From positions 248,001 to 312,000 of the forward strand of contig CBDDCC010000013.1 of the NCBI GenBank assembly GCA_965225935.1: DNA of 64,000 bases, written 5' to 3'. The notes below the pieces were generated by a model, which ran no database searches, was not told the DNA's origin, and was given only the letters and a program-made list of their open reading frames with translations. Position numbers and translations under genes: made by a program. Within the stretch, counting starts at the first letter, position 1, and each line of letters starts with the position of its first letter. Below, one piece after another: positions 16,985-25,234 of this stretch. This DNA comes from CALJXB01 sp965225935 (GTDB taxonomy: Bacteria > Pseudomonadota > Alphaproteobacteria > Kiloniellales > JAKSDN01).

Positions 16985-17967
16985 GGCGCGTGCGCCAGTT
17001 GCCGCCAGCGAAGGCACGCGGCCACTCGCCCCTCGGCGACCGCCTCCAGCGGCGGCTTCTCCGCTTCGCAGCGGGGTTCGGCATAACGGCACCGCGGATG
17101 GAATCGGCAACCCTCGGGCAAGTCGGCAAGGGACGGCGGCTGCCCCGAAATCGAGGCCAGCTCCTCGCCGGGCACGGCATCGCCCGGCTGCGAGCCGATC
17201 AGGCCCTCGGTATAGGGGTGAACGGGGCGTCTCAGAATGTCGCGCTTGGCGGCGCGCTCTATCACGCGGCCGGCATACATTACGGCGACCTGGTCGCAAG
17301 TTTGGGCAACCACACCAAGATCGTGAGTGACCAGGATGATCGCCAGACCCGTCGTGTCCCGCAGGCCCAGCAGTAGGCGAAGGATCTGCGCTTGAACCGT
17401 TACGTCGAGCGCCGTCGTCGGCTCATCGGCAATCAGGAGCTTGGGCCTGCAGGCAAGTGCGGTGGCGATCATCGCCCGCTGCCGCATGCCGCCGGAGAGT
17501 TCGTGCGGGTAGGACTTGAGCCGCGTGCCCGGATCGGGAATGCCGACTTGGCGCAACAGCTCGACGGCGCGCTTCAGGGCTTCCCTGCGGGAGAGGTTCT
17601 CATGGACGCGCAGCGGTTCGGCGATCTGGTCGCCGACCTTCATCACCGGATTGAGATGGGTTGTCGGGTTCTGAAAGATCATGGCGATCGTTTCGCCGCG
17701 GACATGCTGCATCTCGGCATCGCTGAGCGCCATGATGTCGACACCGTCCAGGCTGATCTGACCCGCGACGATGCGTGCACGGCCGCTCGGCAGGAGGCGC
17801 ATGAGCGTTCGGCAGGTCACGGTCTTGCCAGAACCGCTCTCGCCCACCAGGCCGAGCACTTCGCCCTGGTCCAGAGTGAAAGACACGCTGTCGACCGCCC
17901 GCAGAACACCGCCCGGCGTCGCGAAATCGACGGTGAGGTCTTCGACCGTCAGCAGCGGCGCACTCAT
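16981..17967 (-). CDS. Dipeptide/oligopeptide-type ABC transporter ATPase, OppD/DppD type
   Basis: A 328-aa ATPase. Walker A is GESGSGKTVTC, Q-loop IFQNPTTHLNP, signature LSGGMRQRAMIATAL, Walker B LLIADEPTTALD and H-loop THDLGVVA. The C-terminus has LPEGCRFHPRCRYAEPRC, the typical cysteine-containing extension. It overlaps the DppC-type permease stop at its start (ATGA, 17964-17967) and the OppF-type gene at its end, so all four membrane-associated subunits are translationally coupled. Confidence 0.94.
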   Translation of the reverse strand: MSAPLLTVEDLTVDFATPGGVLRAVDSVSFTLDQGEVLGLVGESGSGKTVTCRTLMRLLPSGRARIVAGQISLDGVDIMALSDAEMQHVRGETIAMIFQNPTTHLNPVMKVGDQIAEPLRVHENLSRREALKRAVELLRQVGIPDPGTRLKSYPHELSGGMRQRAMIATALACRPKLLIADEPTTALDVTVQAQILRLLLGLRDTTGLAIILVTHDLGVVAQTCDQVAVMYAGRVIERAAKRDILRRPVHPYTEGLIGSQPGDAVPGEELASISGQPPSLADLPEGCRFHPRCRYAEPRCEAEKPPLEAVAEGRVAACLRWRQLAHAP

Positions 17968-18818
17968 TCGCGGATGCCGAGCTTCTCGCCGAGACCGTCG
18001 GCCAGCAAGCTGAACCCAAACGCCAGCAAGACGATCGCGCATCCGGGAAAGGCCGTGATCCACCAAGCTGTGGTCATGAAGTTCTGGCCCTCGGAGATCA
18101 TGACGCCCCACTCGGCGGTGGGCGGCTGAACGCCGAGGCCGAGATAGCTGATCGACGATCCGGCGAGGATCACCAGCACCACGTCCGACATGGAGAACAC
18201 GATCGAAGGTACCAGCGCATTGGGTAGGATGTGCCGGAACATGATGCGCAGGTGGCTATAGCCCAAGTTGCGCGCCGCCAGGATGAATTCGCTGTTCTTG
18301 AGCACCAGGACCTGCGAGCGCACCAGACGGGCATAGGAAACCCAGCCCACCAGGGTAATCGCGATGTAGAAGCTGGTGAGTCCGGGCCCGAGGGCGGAAA
18401 TAATGGCGATCATCAGCACTAGGAAGGGAAAGGCCAGCGTGATGTCGAGCAGGCGCATGATAAGCATGTCGACGACGCCGCCAAAGTAACCGGAAGCGGC
18501 GCCCAAGGCCGTTCCCAGCAGGAATGGCCAAAGGACGCCCATGATGCCCATCTCCAGATCGACCCGCGTACCGTGGATGACGCGCGACAACACGTCTCGC
18601 CCGAAGTTGTCGGTGCCGAGCGGATGGGCCCAGCTCGGCGGCTTGAGAAACTCCCGCAGATTGTGGGCGTCGGGGTCGTAGGGCGCGATGACGTCGGCGA
18701 AAATCGCGAGCAGGACCCAAAAGGAGACCAAGGCGACGCCGAGGTAGAGCGCGGTGGGCTGCCCGGCCAATCCGAGAAATCGCGGCAGGTGAGCCACGGC
18801 CCGCTGGGCGGCGCTCAC
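17964..18818 (-). CDS. ABC transporter permease, DppC type
   Basis: A 284-aa inner-membrane permease. It has the DppC N-terminal block (DVIAPYDPDAHNLREFLKPP, then HPLGTDNFGRDVLSRVIHGTR) and the EAA cytoplasmic loop AARNLGYSHLRIMFRHILPN that contacts the ATPases. It ends with GEKLGIRE. About six membrane segments are apparent. It starts with GTG, overlapping the DppB-type stop (GTGA). Confidence 0.93.
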   Translation of the reverse strand: MSAAQRAVAHLPRFLGLAGQPTALYLGVALVSFWVLLAIFADVIAPYDPDAHNLREFLKPPSWAHPLGTDNFGRDVLSRVIHGTRVDLEMGIMGVLWPFLLGTALGAASGYFGGVVDMLIMRLLDITLAFPFLVLMIAIISALGPGLTSFYIAITLVGWVSYARLVRSQVLVLKNSEFILAARNLGYSHLRIMFRHILPNALVPSIVFSMSDVVLVILAGSSISYLGLGVQPPTAEWGVMISEGQNFMTTAWWITAFPGCAIVLLAFGFSLLADGLGEKLGIRE

Positions 18819-19753
18819 AGCTCAATCCTTGGGTCGAGGGCGACGGTGACCACGTCGACCGCAAAGTTGACCAGCACCGTTGCGCAGGCGAAGGCCATGG
18901 TGATCGCCTGCACGACCATGTAGTCCCGCGCGAAGATTGAGCTGACCATGAGGGAGCCGAGGCCCGGCACCGAAAACACGGTTTCGATCACCACTGTGCC
19001 GCCGATCAGCCAACCGAGGTTAACGCCGAGCAGATTGATCGTGGGGATCAGCGAGTTGCGGAACACGTGGCGCAGGAAAATCCAGCGGCCCGGAAGACCC
19101 TTGGCACGCGCGGCGTTGACGTAGTCGGAGTCGAGCTCGGAAAGCAGGCTGGCGCGCAGGTTTCGGGTTAGGATCGCCGACAGGGCCAGGGCGATGGCCA
19201 GCGACGGCAGAAAGAGATGGTGCAGGTGGCCGAGAAACCCTTCGCCGTAGCCCGAGACCGGAAACAAGCCGAGCCGCACGCTGAGCAGGATCATCAGCAT
19301 GATGCCCAGCCAAAAGGCCGGGAAGCCGAGCCCGGCCGTTGATATCATGCGAATCATGTGGTCGGGCAGCTTCCCGCGATAGGCCGCAGCGGTCACCGCC
19401 AAGGGCACGGTCAGCAACAGCGCCAGAACGATACCGTATCCGAGCAGGAAGATGGTTGCCTCGAAACGCTCGGTCACCAGTCCGGTAACGGAGGTTTTGA
19501 AAACGACCGATTTGCCCAACTCGCCGCGGGCCACGTTCTTGAGGAAGTAGACGTATTGGACGGCAACCGGCTTGTCGAGCCCGTACTGAGCCCGCACGCG
19601 TTCGATCACCTCGGGCGTTGCCTTGGGCCCGAGGATCGCGCGCACGGGGTCGCCTGGGATGGCATGGATCAGGATGAAGGTGACGACGCTGATTCCAAAC
19701 AGCACGGGAACAAGCTGAAACGGGCGAAACAAAACGAACCTGAATCGTTGCAT
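18815..19753 (-). CDS. ABC transporter permease, DppB type
   Basis: A 312-aa inner-membrane permease with the DppB opening (PFQLVPVLFGISVVTFILIH, AIPGDPVRAILGPKA). It has the EAA loop ARAKGLPGRWIFLRHVFRNS and the late motif GLGSLMVSSIFARDYMVVQ. It is the first transporter gene of the unit and lies 52 bp after the S33 hydrolase gene. The probable operon order is hydrolase, DppB, DppC, OppD, OppF, then the binding protein behind its own promoter. Confidence 0.93.
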   Translation of the reverse strand: MQRFRFVLFRPFQLVPVLFGISVVTFILIHAIPGDPVRAILGPKATPEVIERVRAQYGLDKPVAVQYVYFLKNVARGELGKSVVFKTSVTGLVTERFEATIFLLGYGIVLALLLTVPLAVTAAAYRGKLPDHMIRMISTAGLGFPAFWLGIMLMILLSVRLGLFPVSGYGEGFLGHLHHLFLPSLAIALALSAILTRNLRASLLSELDSDYVNAARAKGLPGRWIFLRHVFRNSLIPTINLLGVNLGWLIGGTVVIETVFSVPGLGSLMVSSIFARDYMVVQAITMAFACATVLVNFAVDVVTVALDPRIEL

Positions 19754-19805
19754 GAACGGCCTCGAATGCTCGTGCGCTTCGCCGGAGTGTGCTCGGCCTC
19801 TCCTG

Positions 19806-20696
19806 TCAGGAAACTCGGTGCCGGTCGAGAAAATCTGTCAACAAAGCGTAGTAGGCTTCGGGCTCTTCGTAGAACGGCATGTGCGAGCTGTTGGGAAACA
19901 CCTTCAGCGTGGCATTCGGGAGGGCCAGCTTCATGCGCAGCGCGCAGGCCGGCGTCAGTTCGTCATACTTGCCGACCGTAATCAGGGCCGGTGCCGTGAT
20001 CCGATGCATGTCGGGAATGCGGTTCCAGTCCTTCAGGTTGCCGGTATAGAGGAACTCGTTCGGTCCCTGCATGGCGCCGTAGACGTCCATGTTCCAGCCA
20101 TCCAGAGATCGCTTGACCGGCGCCGGCCACTCCGCGAGACGGCACACGTGGCGATAGTTCAGGAGCGTGATCGCGGCTTCATACTCCGGATGCTCGATCG
20201 TGCCCTCGGCCTCGTGGCGCTGCATCATGGCGACGGTCTCGGGACCCAGGGCGGCGCGCAGACGCTCGAGTTCGGAGACCAAGTGCGGCATGTCGCCGCA
20301 AGTGTTCTCAAGGATGATGGTGTTGAGGTTGTCGGAGTAGGTGATCCCATATTCGATGCTGAGCCAGCCGCCCCAGGAATGACCGAGCAAATTGACCTTG
20401 CCGAGATCGAGCGCCGTGCGGACCGCCTCCACCTCCTCGACGTAACGGGTGATGGTCCAGAGCGACGGATCCTCCGGTCGCGCCGAAGCGCCGCACCCCA
20501 GCTGATCGAAGGCGATCACGCGATAGCCATGGTCCGCCATGCAGGCATGCGGCTCGCGCAAGTAGTCGCAGGGAAGGCCAGGGCCACCGTTCAGACAGAG
20601 CAGAACATCCGAACCGTCGCCGAAGCTGTACACGACGATGCGATGCCCCTCGACCTCAAGCTCGATGACGTCATCGGGTTTGCGTTCCTCTGACAT
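19806..20696 (-). CDS. Proline-iminopeptidase-like alpha/beta-hydrolase (S33 family)
   Basis: A 296-aa cytoplasmic alpha/beta-hydrolase. LCLNGGPGLPCDYL matches the HGGPG-type oxyanion motif of S33 aminopeptidases, with Asn in place of His. The nucleophile elbow is LLGHSWGGWLSIEYG, the acid lies in ITVGKYDELTP and the catalytic His in NSSHMPFYEEP. The start ATG at 20696 has AGAGGAG upstream; the frame extends further without a ribosome site. It leads the peptide/opine-type transporter operon, which suggests that the imported compound is a small peptide or amide cleaved by this enzyme (inference). Confidence 0.89.
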   Translation of the reverse strand: MSEERKPDDVIELEVEGHRIVVYSFGDGSDVLLCLNGGPGLPCDYLREPHACMADHGYRVIAFDQLGCGASARPEDPSLWTITRYVEEVEAVRTALDLGKVNLLGHSWGGWLSIEYGITYSDNLNTIILENTCGDMPHLVSELERLRAALGPETVAMMQRHEAEGTIEHPEYEAAITLLNYRHVCRLAEWPAPVKRSLDGWNMDVYGAMQGPNEFLYTGNLKDWNRIPDMHRITAPALITVGKYDELTPACALRMKLALPNATLKVFPNSSHMPFYEEPEAYYALLTDFLDRHRVS

Positions 20697-20852
20697 AGCG
20701 CTCCTCTGCCCTTGTTTCCTTTTATTGATCGCCGAGGGGCGCAAATTAGTGCACGGCCGAGGCGAGACCGTCAAGAACATGGGCCCGTGTCCTACGGCGT
20801 TGCGCGGCGGAACGGACTACCGTCGCGGGAAGACGGCAGGGTCGGTGCGCGA

Positions 20853-21489
20853 GTGCGGGCCGTCGTCGCCATGATGCAGCACGAGACCAACACCTTCTCG
20901 CCGGTGTCTACGCCACTGCAGCGTTACGGCAGCCCCGGCATTGCGGCGAGCCGAGAAGTCTATCGTCGCCTCAAGGGGGCCGGCACCGGCATCGGCACGC
21001 TTCTCGAGGTTGCGGATGCCGAAGGCATGGAGATCGTGACGCCATCGCTGGCAATGCGGCGCCGAGCGGCGAGGTGGAGGCCACGGCTCCTGCCAATGGG
21101 TCACGACGACCGGCGCTTGGGGGCCATGCTCGACTTGGCCCGCGAGGAAGGGGCGAGAGGCCGGCCGGCGGCGAGCGTCCTAGAAACAGGTGATCGATCA
21201 CGGACTCGAGGACCTCGCCATGTTCGCCGTCTGCGACCCGCAGGCGGTCGCCAGCATGGAGAGGGCGAGCGTCGGCATTGAGCCCGCCGCCAAACGATAT
21301 CTGATCCTGAAATCGAGGACTCGTTGCGAGGCGGGATTCCGTGCCATCGCCAAGCACGAGATTCCACGCAACGGTGTTGGCATGTCCAGTAGCTACAACC
21401 TTCGGTTTATCTTGAGGAAGGCGCGGCGGCCGATTAATCGGCTCGACCCAGGCGGTCCGGAGCGGCCCAATTGCGAGACTTCCCCGTAG
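20853..21489 (+). pseudogene. Broken mlrC-family (M81) metallopeptidase gene
   Basis: Two separated pieces of an MlrC-like protein. The first has the N-terminal signature AVVAMMQHETNTFSPVSTP and continues in the same frame to about 21050, ending ADAEGMEIVTPSLA. The C-terminal piece, in another frame from about 21190, holds GLEDLAMFAVCDPQAVASM, GIEPAAKRYLILKSRTRCEAGF and a final RRPINRLDPGG, which match the C-terminal domain. MlrC proteins are near 490 residues, but only about 200 codons remain, so most of the catalytic core is deleted and the frames no longer join. It diverges from the S33 hydrolase gene, in keeping with a former role in the same peptide or lactam pathway. Confidence 0.75.
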
Positions 21490-21842
21490 AACGAGAGTTG
21501 CTGGCGCCGGACGGTTTCCTCGAACGGATGGCCTGTCGGCTCGCCTATTTCCAAACTTGCTATTTTATGGAAGGCTGAAAAGCAGTTGTTCTCGATTAAC
21601 TCTTGTGGCTCCGAGTGTGGCAGCGTGATGACAGAACCCGTTCCATTTTCAAGTGGTTGCTGCGAGCGATGCAGGGTTCCGGCAGGGGCTGAGCGCGCGC
21701 GCCGGCCGCTGCCTCATGGCAGGCGGCGCAATGTCGGCTTTTTGCCCTTTCCTCACAACGCCTACGGGAGTGGGTCCGCCAATCGCGCCACGCGAATCGG
21801 ATCTCCTGGGTCTCAGACCCTTCCACAGCCTGCTCTGGACCG
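21490..21842. other. Intergenic stretch upstream of the XRE-cupin gene
   Basis: 353 bases. The part near 21545-21600 is AT-richer than its surroundings and may hold the promoter of the regulator gene. I see no copy of the ATTTTCA-N4-TGAAAAT site, no RNA gene and no credible small protein. Confidence 0.4.
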
Positions 21843-22454
21843 ATGAGCGAGCGCCCGAAGCCGGTCGTTGGGGAGCTGTCGATTGGCGTCAAAATCCGTC
21901 GCTATCGCGTGGCCGAGGGGCTGACCTTGAAAGAGCTTGCCGAACGAAGCGGCGTCTCGATCGCGACAATCAGCAAGATCGAGAATGGCAGGATATCGGG
22001 CGGATTCGAGACGATCTATAAAATCGCCCGCGGACTGGGCGTGCTGGTCACCGAGATCATCATCGATGATACCGGCGGCGAGGAGTCTCTCGTGGTGCAT
22101 CGCCGCGACAAGCGCGATATTCACCGGACCCAGCTCTACGACTACTACCCGCAAGCCTTTCGGCGCGCCGGGGCGCTCAACCCCTATGTCATGGTCATCC
22201 ATACCCGCGAGCCGCCCGACTTGCGTGACTGGTCCATTCATGACGGCGAGGAAGTTGTCGTAGTTCTGTCGGGCGAAATCGATCTTCATCAAGAAAACGC
22301 CGAGCCAACGCGCCTGCGGACGGGCGATAGCGCCTGCTTCGAATCCGGCCTTCGTCATTGCTTCGTCTGCGTCGGCAGCCGGCCGGCGCGAATCCTCTCG
22401 GTTTCGACCCGCGGCCCCGCCACGCGCAACGCCGGACGGCTCGTGCACTCCTGA
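21843..22454 (+). CDS. XRE-family regulator with C-terminal cupin domain
   Basis: A 203-aa regulator. The helix-turn-helix is at about 14-68 (LKELAERSGVSIATISKIEN), followed by a cupin sensor domain at about 110-190 (IHDGEEVVVVLSGEIDLH, and the late strand FESGLRHCFVCVGSRPARIL with His as a potential metal or ligand contact). XRE-cupin proteins usually repress uptake and catabolic genes and bind a small ligand in the cupin barrel. The gene is followed within 6 bases by a perfect 18-bp palindrome in front of the LIV-type operon. An identical-format palindrome lies before the peptide-type binding protein at 14154-15674, so it probably controls both transporters. Confidence 0.9.
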   Translation: MSERPKPVVGELSIGVKIRRYRVAEGLTLKELAERSGVSIATISKIENGRISGGFETIYKIARGLGVLVTEIIIDDTGGEESLVVHRRDKRDIHRTQLYDYYPQAFRRAGALNPYVMVIHTREPPDLRDWSIHDGEEVVVVLSGEIDLHQENAEPTRLRTGDSACFESGLRHCFVCVGSRPARILSVSTRGPATRNAGRLVHS

Positions 22455-22459
22455 CTCGA

Positions 22460-22477
22460 ATTTTCAATTATGAAAAT
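22460..22477. promoter_or_regulatory. 18-bp operator ATTTTCA-ATTA-TGAAAAT
   Basis: A perfect inverted repeat with 7-base arms and a 4-base centre; one further A/T pair extends each arm. It stands about 75 bases before the LIV-type binding-protein gene, and its arms and spacing equal those of the site at 15848-15865. It is the best candidate operator of the adjacent XRE-cupin regulator. Confidence 0.7.
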
Positions 22478-22553
22478 TTTTGAGTTTCGACTAACATGCC
22501 CACACCGCGCCTGATGCGATCAAGGTGCGGACCAATAAACAACGGAGGAGGCT

Positions 22554-23729
22554 ATGGCAATCCAGAGACTTACGCTGACGAGCGCGCTTCTCGGCGCGCT
22601 GTTGCTGGCGCTGCCGGCGACCGCCGCCGACGACGAGATTCTCATCGGGGGCGCGCTGAGCCTGACCGGCGTACAAGCGCCACTGGATACCCCGGGCTTC
22701 AAGGGCGCCCAGGTGGCGGTAAAGGCGTTGAACGACTCCGGCGGGCTGCTGGGCAAGCAGGTCAGATTCGTCAATATCGACGGCAAGTCGGACCCGGTGA
22801 CGGTCGGCAACGTGGCCGTCGAGCTGATCGACGATGGGGCGGCCTTGATCGTCGCGCCCTGCGACTTCGACTTCGGCGGTCCGGCGAGCCGGGAAGCCCA
22901 GTCGGCAGGCCTGGTCGGTATTTCGACCTGCGCCTCGGACCCGCTCTATAGCTCCTGGTCGCTCGGCGACAAGCAGTTCACGCTTTCCATGTGGAACACC
23001 ACCATGGGTGCGACGGCCGCGGACTATGCTTTCAAGGAACGCGGCTGGAAGACGGCTTATGTGGTGACCGACCAGTTCATCGCCTACACCAAGTCACTGT
23101 CGAAGTACTTCGTCGAGCACTTCAAAGCCATCGGCGGCGAGATCATTCTGGAGGACACCTACACCAACGGTGACAACGATTTCTCCGCACAGCTCTCGCG
23201 CCTTCAGGCGCTCGGCAAGAAGCCCGACGTGATCTTCATATCGTCCTATGGCACGGACATCGCGGTGATGATCCGCGCCCTGCGCGAAGTCGGCTATGAC
23301 GCGCCGGTCATGGGCGGGGATTCTTATGACGATCCAGCCATCCACGAGGCGCTGGGCGAGAAGCTCGGCAACGATATCTATTTCGTGACCCACACCTGGA
23401 TGGGCCCCGAGGCGCATCCCGATATGCCGAAGTTCATCGAGCTCTACGAGGAAATGTATGGCGAGGCGCCCGATACCTCCTTCGTGGCCACCGGTTGGGA
23501 TACCATTATGCTGATGGCCGAGGCGGTCAATATGGCGGGTTCGACCGATGGCGCGGCAGTCGCCCAGGCGCTGGAAGAGGGCGAGTTCAAGCTCCTGACC
23601 GGCGAACTTTCCTACAAGAATGCGGAAGAGGGGCATGCGCCGGACAAGGCGGCCGTGCTGGTCGAGTTGAAGTCTGGCACGCCGGGCTTCCTGGGCTGGA
23701 GGCGTCCCGAGAGCATACCCAATCCGTAG
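22554..23729 (+). CDS. LIV-type (HAAT) ABC solute-binding protein
   Basis: A 391-aa periplasmic type I binding protein. The signal peptide (MAIQRLTLTSALLGALLLAL, cleavage near ATAA-DD) is followed by ILIGGALSLTGVQAPLDTPG, KALNDSGGLLGKQVRFVN and IVAPCDFDFGGPASREAQSA, typical of the Peripla_BP_6 fold. It starts with a strong GGAGGAGG ribosome site. It is the first gene of a complete five-gene LIV-type transporter. Such proteins bind amino acids, amides, urea or aromatic acids. The C-terminal residues (FLGWRRPESIPNP) are unlike canonical LivK, so the ligand is not predicted. Confidence 0.92.
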   Translation: MAIQRLTLTSALLGALLLALPATAADDEILIGGALSLTGVQAPLDTPGFKGAQVAVKALNDSGGLLGKQVRFVNIDGKSDPVTVGNVAVELIDDGAALIVAPCDFDFGGPASREAQSAGLVGISTCASDPLYSSWSLGDKQFTLSMWNTTMGATAADYAFKERGWKTAYVVTDQFIAYTKSLSKYFVEHFKAIGGEIILEDTYTNGDNDFSAQLSRLQALGKKPDVIFISSYGTDIAVMIRALREVGYDAPVMGGDSYDDPAIHEALGEKLGNDIYFVTHTWMGPEAHPDMPKFIELYEEMYGEAPDTSFVATGWDTIMLMAEAVNMAGSTDGAAVAQALEEGEFKLLTGELSYKNAEEGHAPDKAAVLVELKSGTPGFLGWRRPESIPNP

Positions 23730-23739
23730 GGAGCATACC

Positions 23740-23767
23740 GGCGCCGGGGCAATGTCGCCCCGGCGCC
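23740..23767 (+). terminator. Intra-operon hairpin between binding protein and ATPase genes
   Basis: A perfect 11-bp GC-rich stem (GGCGCCGGGGC / GCCCCGGCGCC) with a 6-base loop, 10 bases after the binding-protein stop and 19 bases before the LivG start. It is followed by TTATT only, so a leaky terminator or an mRNA-stabilising structure is likely. Such hairpins commonly raise the amount of binding protein relative to membrane subunits. Confidence 0.6.
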
Positions 23768-23786
23768 TTATTGCGTACGAGTTGCG

Positions 23787-24530
23787 ATGGCGGACGGCTC
23801 CCTCCGAACAGATGGCGTATCGGTTGAGTTTTCAGGCCTACGCGCCCTCAATGCTGTCTCGCTGTCCGTCGCGCCGGGCGAGATCCTCGGCCTCATCGGG
23901 CCCAATGGATCCGGCAAGACGACCCTGGTCAACGCGGTCACCGGCCAGGTGCCGGTGACCGCGGGCCGCATCTACTACCATGACGAGGACATAACCGGAC
24001 TGTCGCCTCGGCAGGTTGCGCTGCGCGGCATCGCACGCTCGTTTCAAGTCGTCCGACTGTTCGAGAACCTGACAGTCGCGGAGAATGTCGAAGTCGCGGC
24101 GTTGGCGCACGGTGTTGGTCGGCGTACGGCACGAGAAAGGAGCCGCCGTCTCCTGGTCGAGTTTGGTTTGGAGGCGCGCGCAGAGGACCTTGCCGTCGGT
24201 CTGAGCTACGGCGACAAGCGCCGCGTTGAGATTGCGCGCGCCCTTGCCGGCGATCCTTCCCTGTTGCTTCTCGACGAGCCCGCCGCCGGAATGAACGAGG
24301 CTGAAACCTCCGGGCTCCTCGAGATCTTGGAAGAGCTGCCGAGGTCGCGAGGCCTTAGCCTGCTGATTATCGACCATGACATGGGCCTCATCATGCGTCT
24401 CTGCGAGCAGTTGCACGTGCTCGCCTCCGGCCGCACGATTGCCGAGGGCGACAAGGATAGCGTGCGCGCCAACCCCGTCGTCATCGCTGCCTACTTGGGA
24501 ACGGAAGCCGGGGCGGTCGCAGATGCTTGA
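23787..24530 (+). CDS. livG: LIV-type ABC transporter ATPase, LivG type
   Basis: A 247-aa ATPase with Walker A GPNGSGKTTLVNAVTG, the LivG marker GIARSFQVVRLFENLTVAEN, signature LSYGDKRRVEIARAL, Walker B LLLLDEPAAGMNEAE and H-loop IDHDMGLI. The signature carries SYGDK rather than SGGQQ, which is common in this subfamily. Its stop overlaps the LivF start by 8 bases. Confidence 0.93.
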   Translation: MADGSLRTDGVSVEFSGLRALNAVSLSVAPGEILGLIGPNGSGKTTLVNAVTGQVPVTAGRIYYHDEDITGLSPRQVALRGIARSFQVVRLFENLTVAENVEVAALAHGVGRRTARERSRRLLVEFGLEARAEDLAVGLSYGDKRRVEIARALAGDPSLLLLDEPAAGMNEAETSGLLEILEELPRSRGLSLLIIDHDMGLIMRLCEQLHVLASGRTIAEGDKDSVRANPVVIAAYLGTEAGAVADA

Positions 24531-25230
24531 AGTGTCCGGCCTGCAGGTCGACTACGGGGCAATCCGCGCCGTTCACGATCTTTCGCTGAGCGTGGCCAAG
24601 GGCGAACTGGTCACGCTGCTCGGCGCCAACGGGGCCGGCAAGTCGTCGACACTGATGTGCATAGCTGGCGCCCTGCCGGCCAGCGCTGGATCGATCCGGC
24701 TCGAAGGCGTGGACGTTACCTCGGCGCGTCCCGAAGCCATGGTTCGCAAGGGCGTGGCGACGGTTCCCGAGACCCGTGACGTTTTTTCCGATTTGACCGT
24801 CATCGAGAACCTGCAGCTTGGCGCCTATGTCCGGCGCACCGACGCCGAGGGCGTTGCCCGGGACCGCGCGGAGATGTTCGAGATGTTTCCCGTCCTCGCC
24901 GAACGCTCGCGACAGCCGGCGGGCACGCTGTCGGGCGGCGAGCAGCAGATGCTGGTTATAGCCCGGGCCATGATGTCGAGGCCACGGTTCCTGCTGCTGG
25001 ACGAGCCGTCCTTGGGGCTGGCGCCGGCCATCGTCGATCAGATCTTCGACATGATCGTGTCGCTCAAGCGCTCGGGGCTCACGATCTTGCTGGTCGAGCA
25101 GAACGCCTCCAAGGCGCTTTCTGTGGCCGACCGCGCCTACGTCATGCGCTTGGGCACGATCGAGGTCCAAGGATCGGCGTCCGAAATCGCTGCCGCGACC
25201 GACCTCAAAGCGCTCTATCTGGCGGGGTAA
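24523..25230 (+). CDS. livF: LIV-type ABC transporter ATPase, LivF type
   Basis: A 235-aa ATPase with Walker A GANGAGKSSTLMCIAG, signature LSGGEQQMLVIARAM, Walker B LLLDEPSLGLAPAIVD and the LivF-type ending VEQNASKALSVADRAYVM. I start at the ATG at 24523, overlapping livG; longer frames upstream are only livG in another register. Confidence 0.93.
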   Translation: MLEVSGLQVDYGAIRAVHDLSLSVAKGELVTLLGANGAGKSSTLMCIAGALPASAGSIRLEGVDVTSARPEAMVRKGVATVPETRDVFSDLTVIENLQLGAYVRRTDAEGVARDRAEMFEMFPVLAERSRQPAGTLSGGEQQMLVIARAMMSRPRFLLLDEPSLGLAPAIVDQIFDMIVSLKRSGLTILLVEQNASKALSVADRAYVMRLGTIEVQGSASEIAAATDLKALYLAG

Positions 25231-25234
25231 GCGG

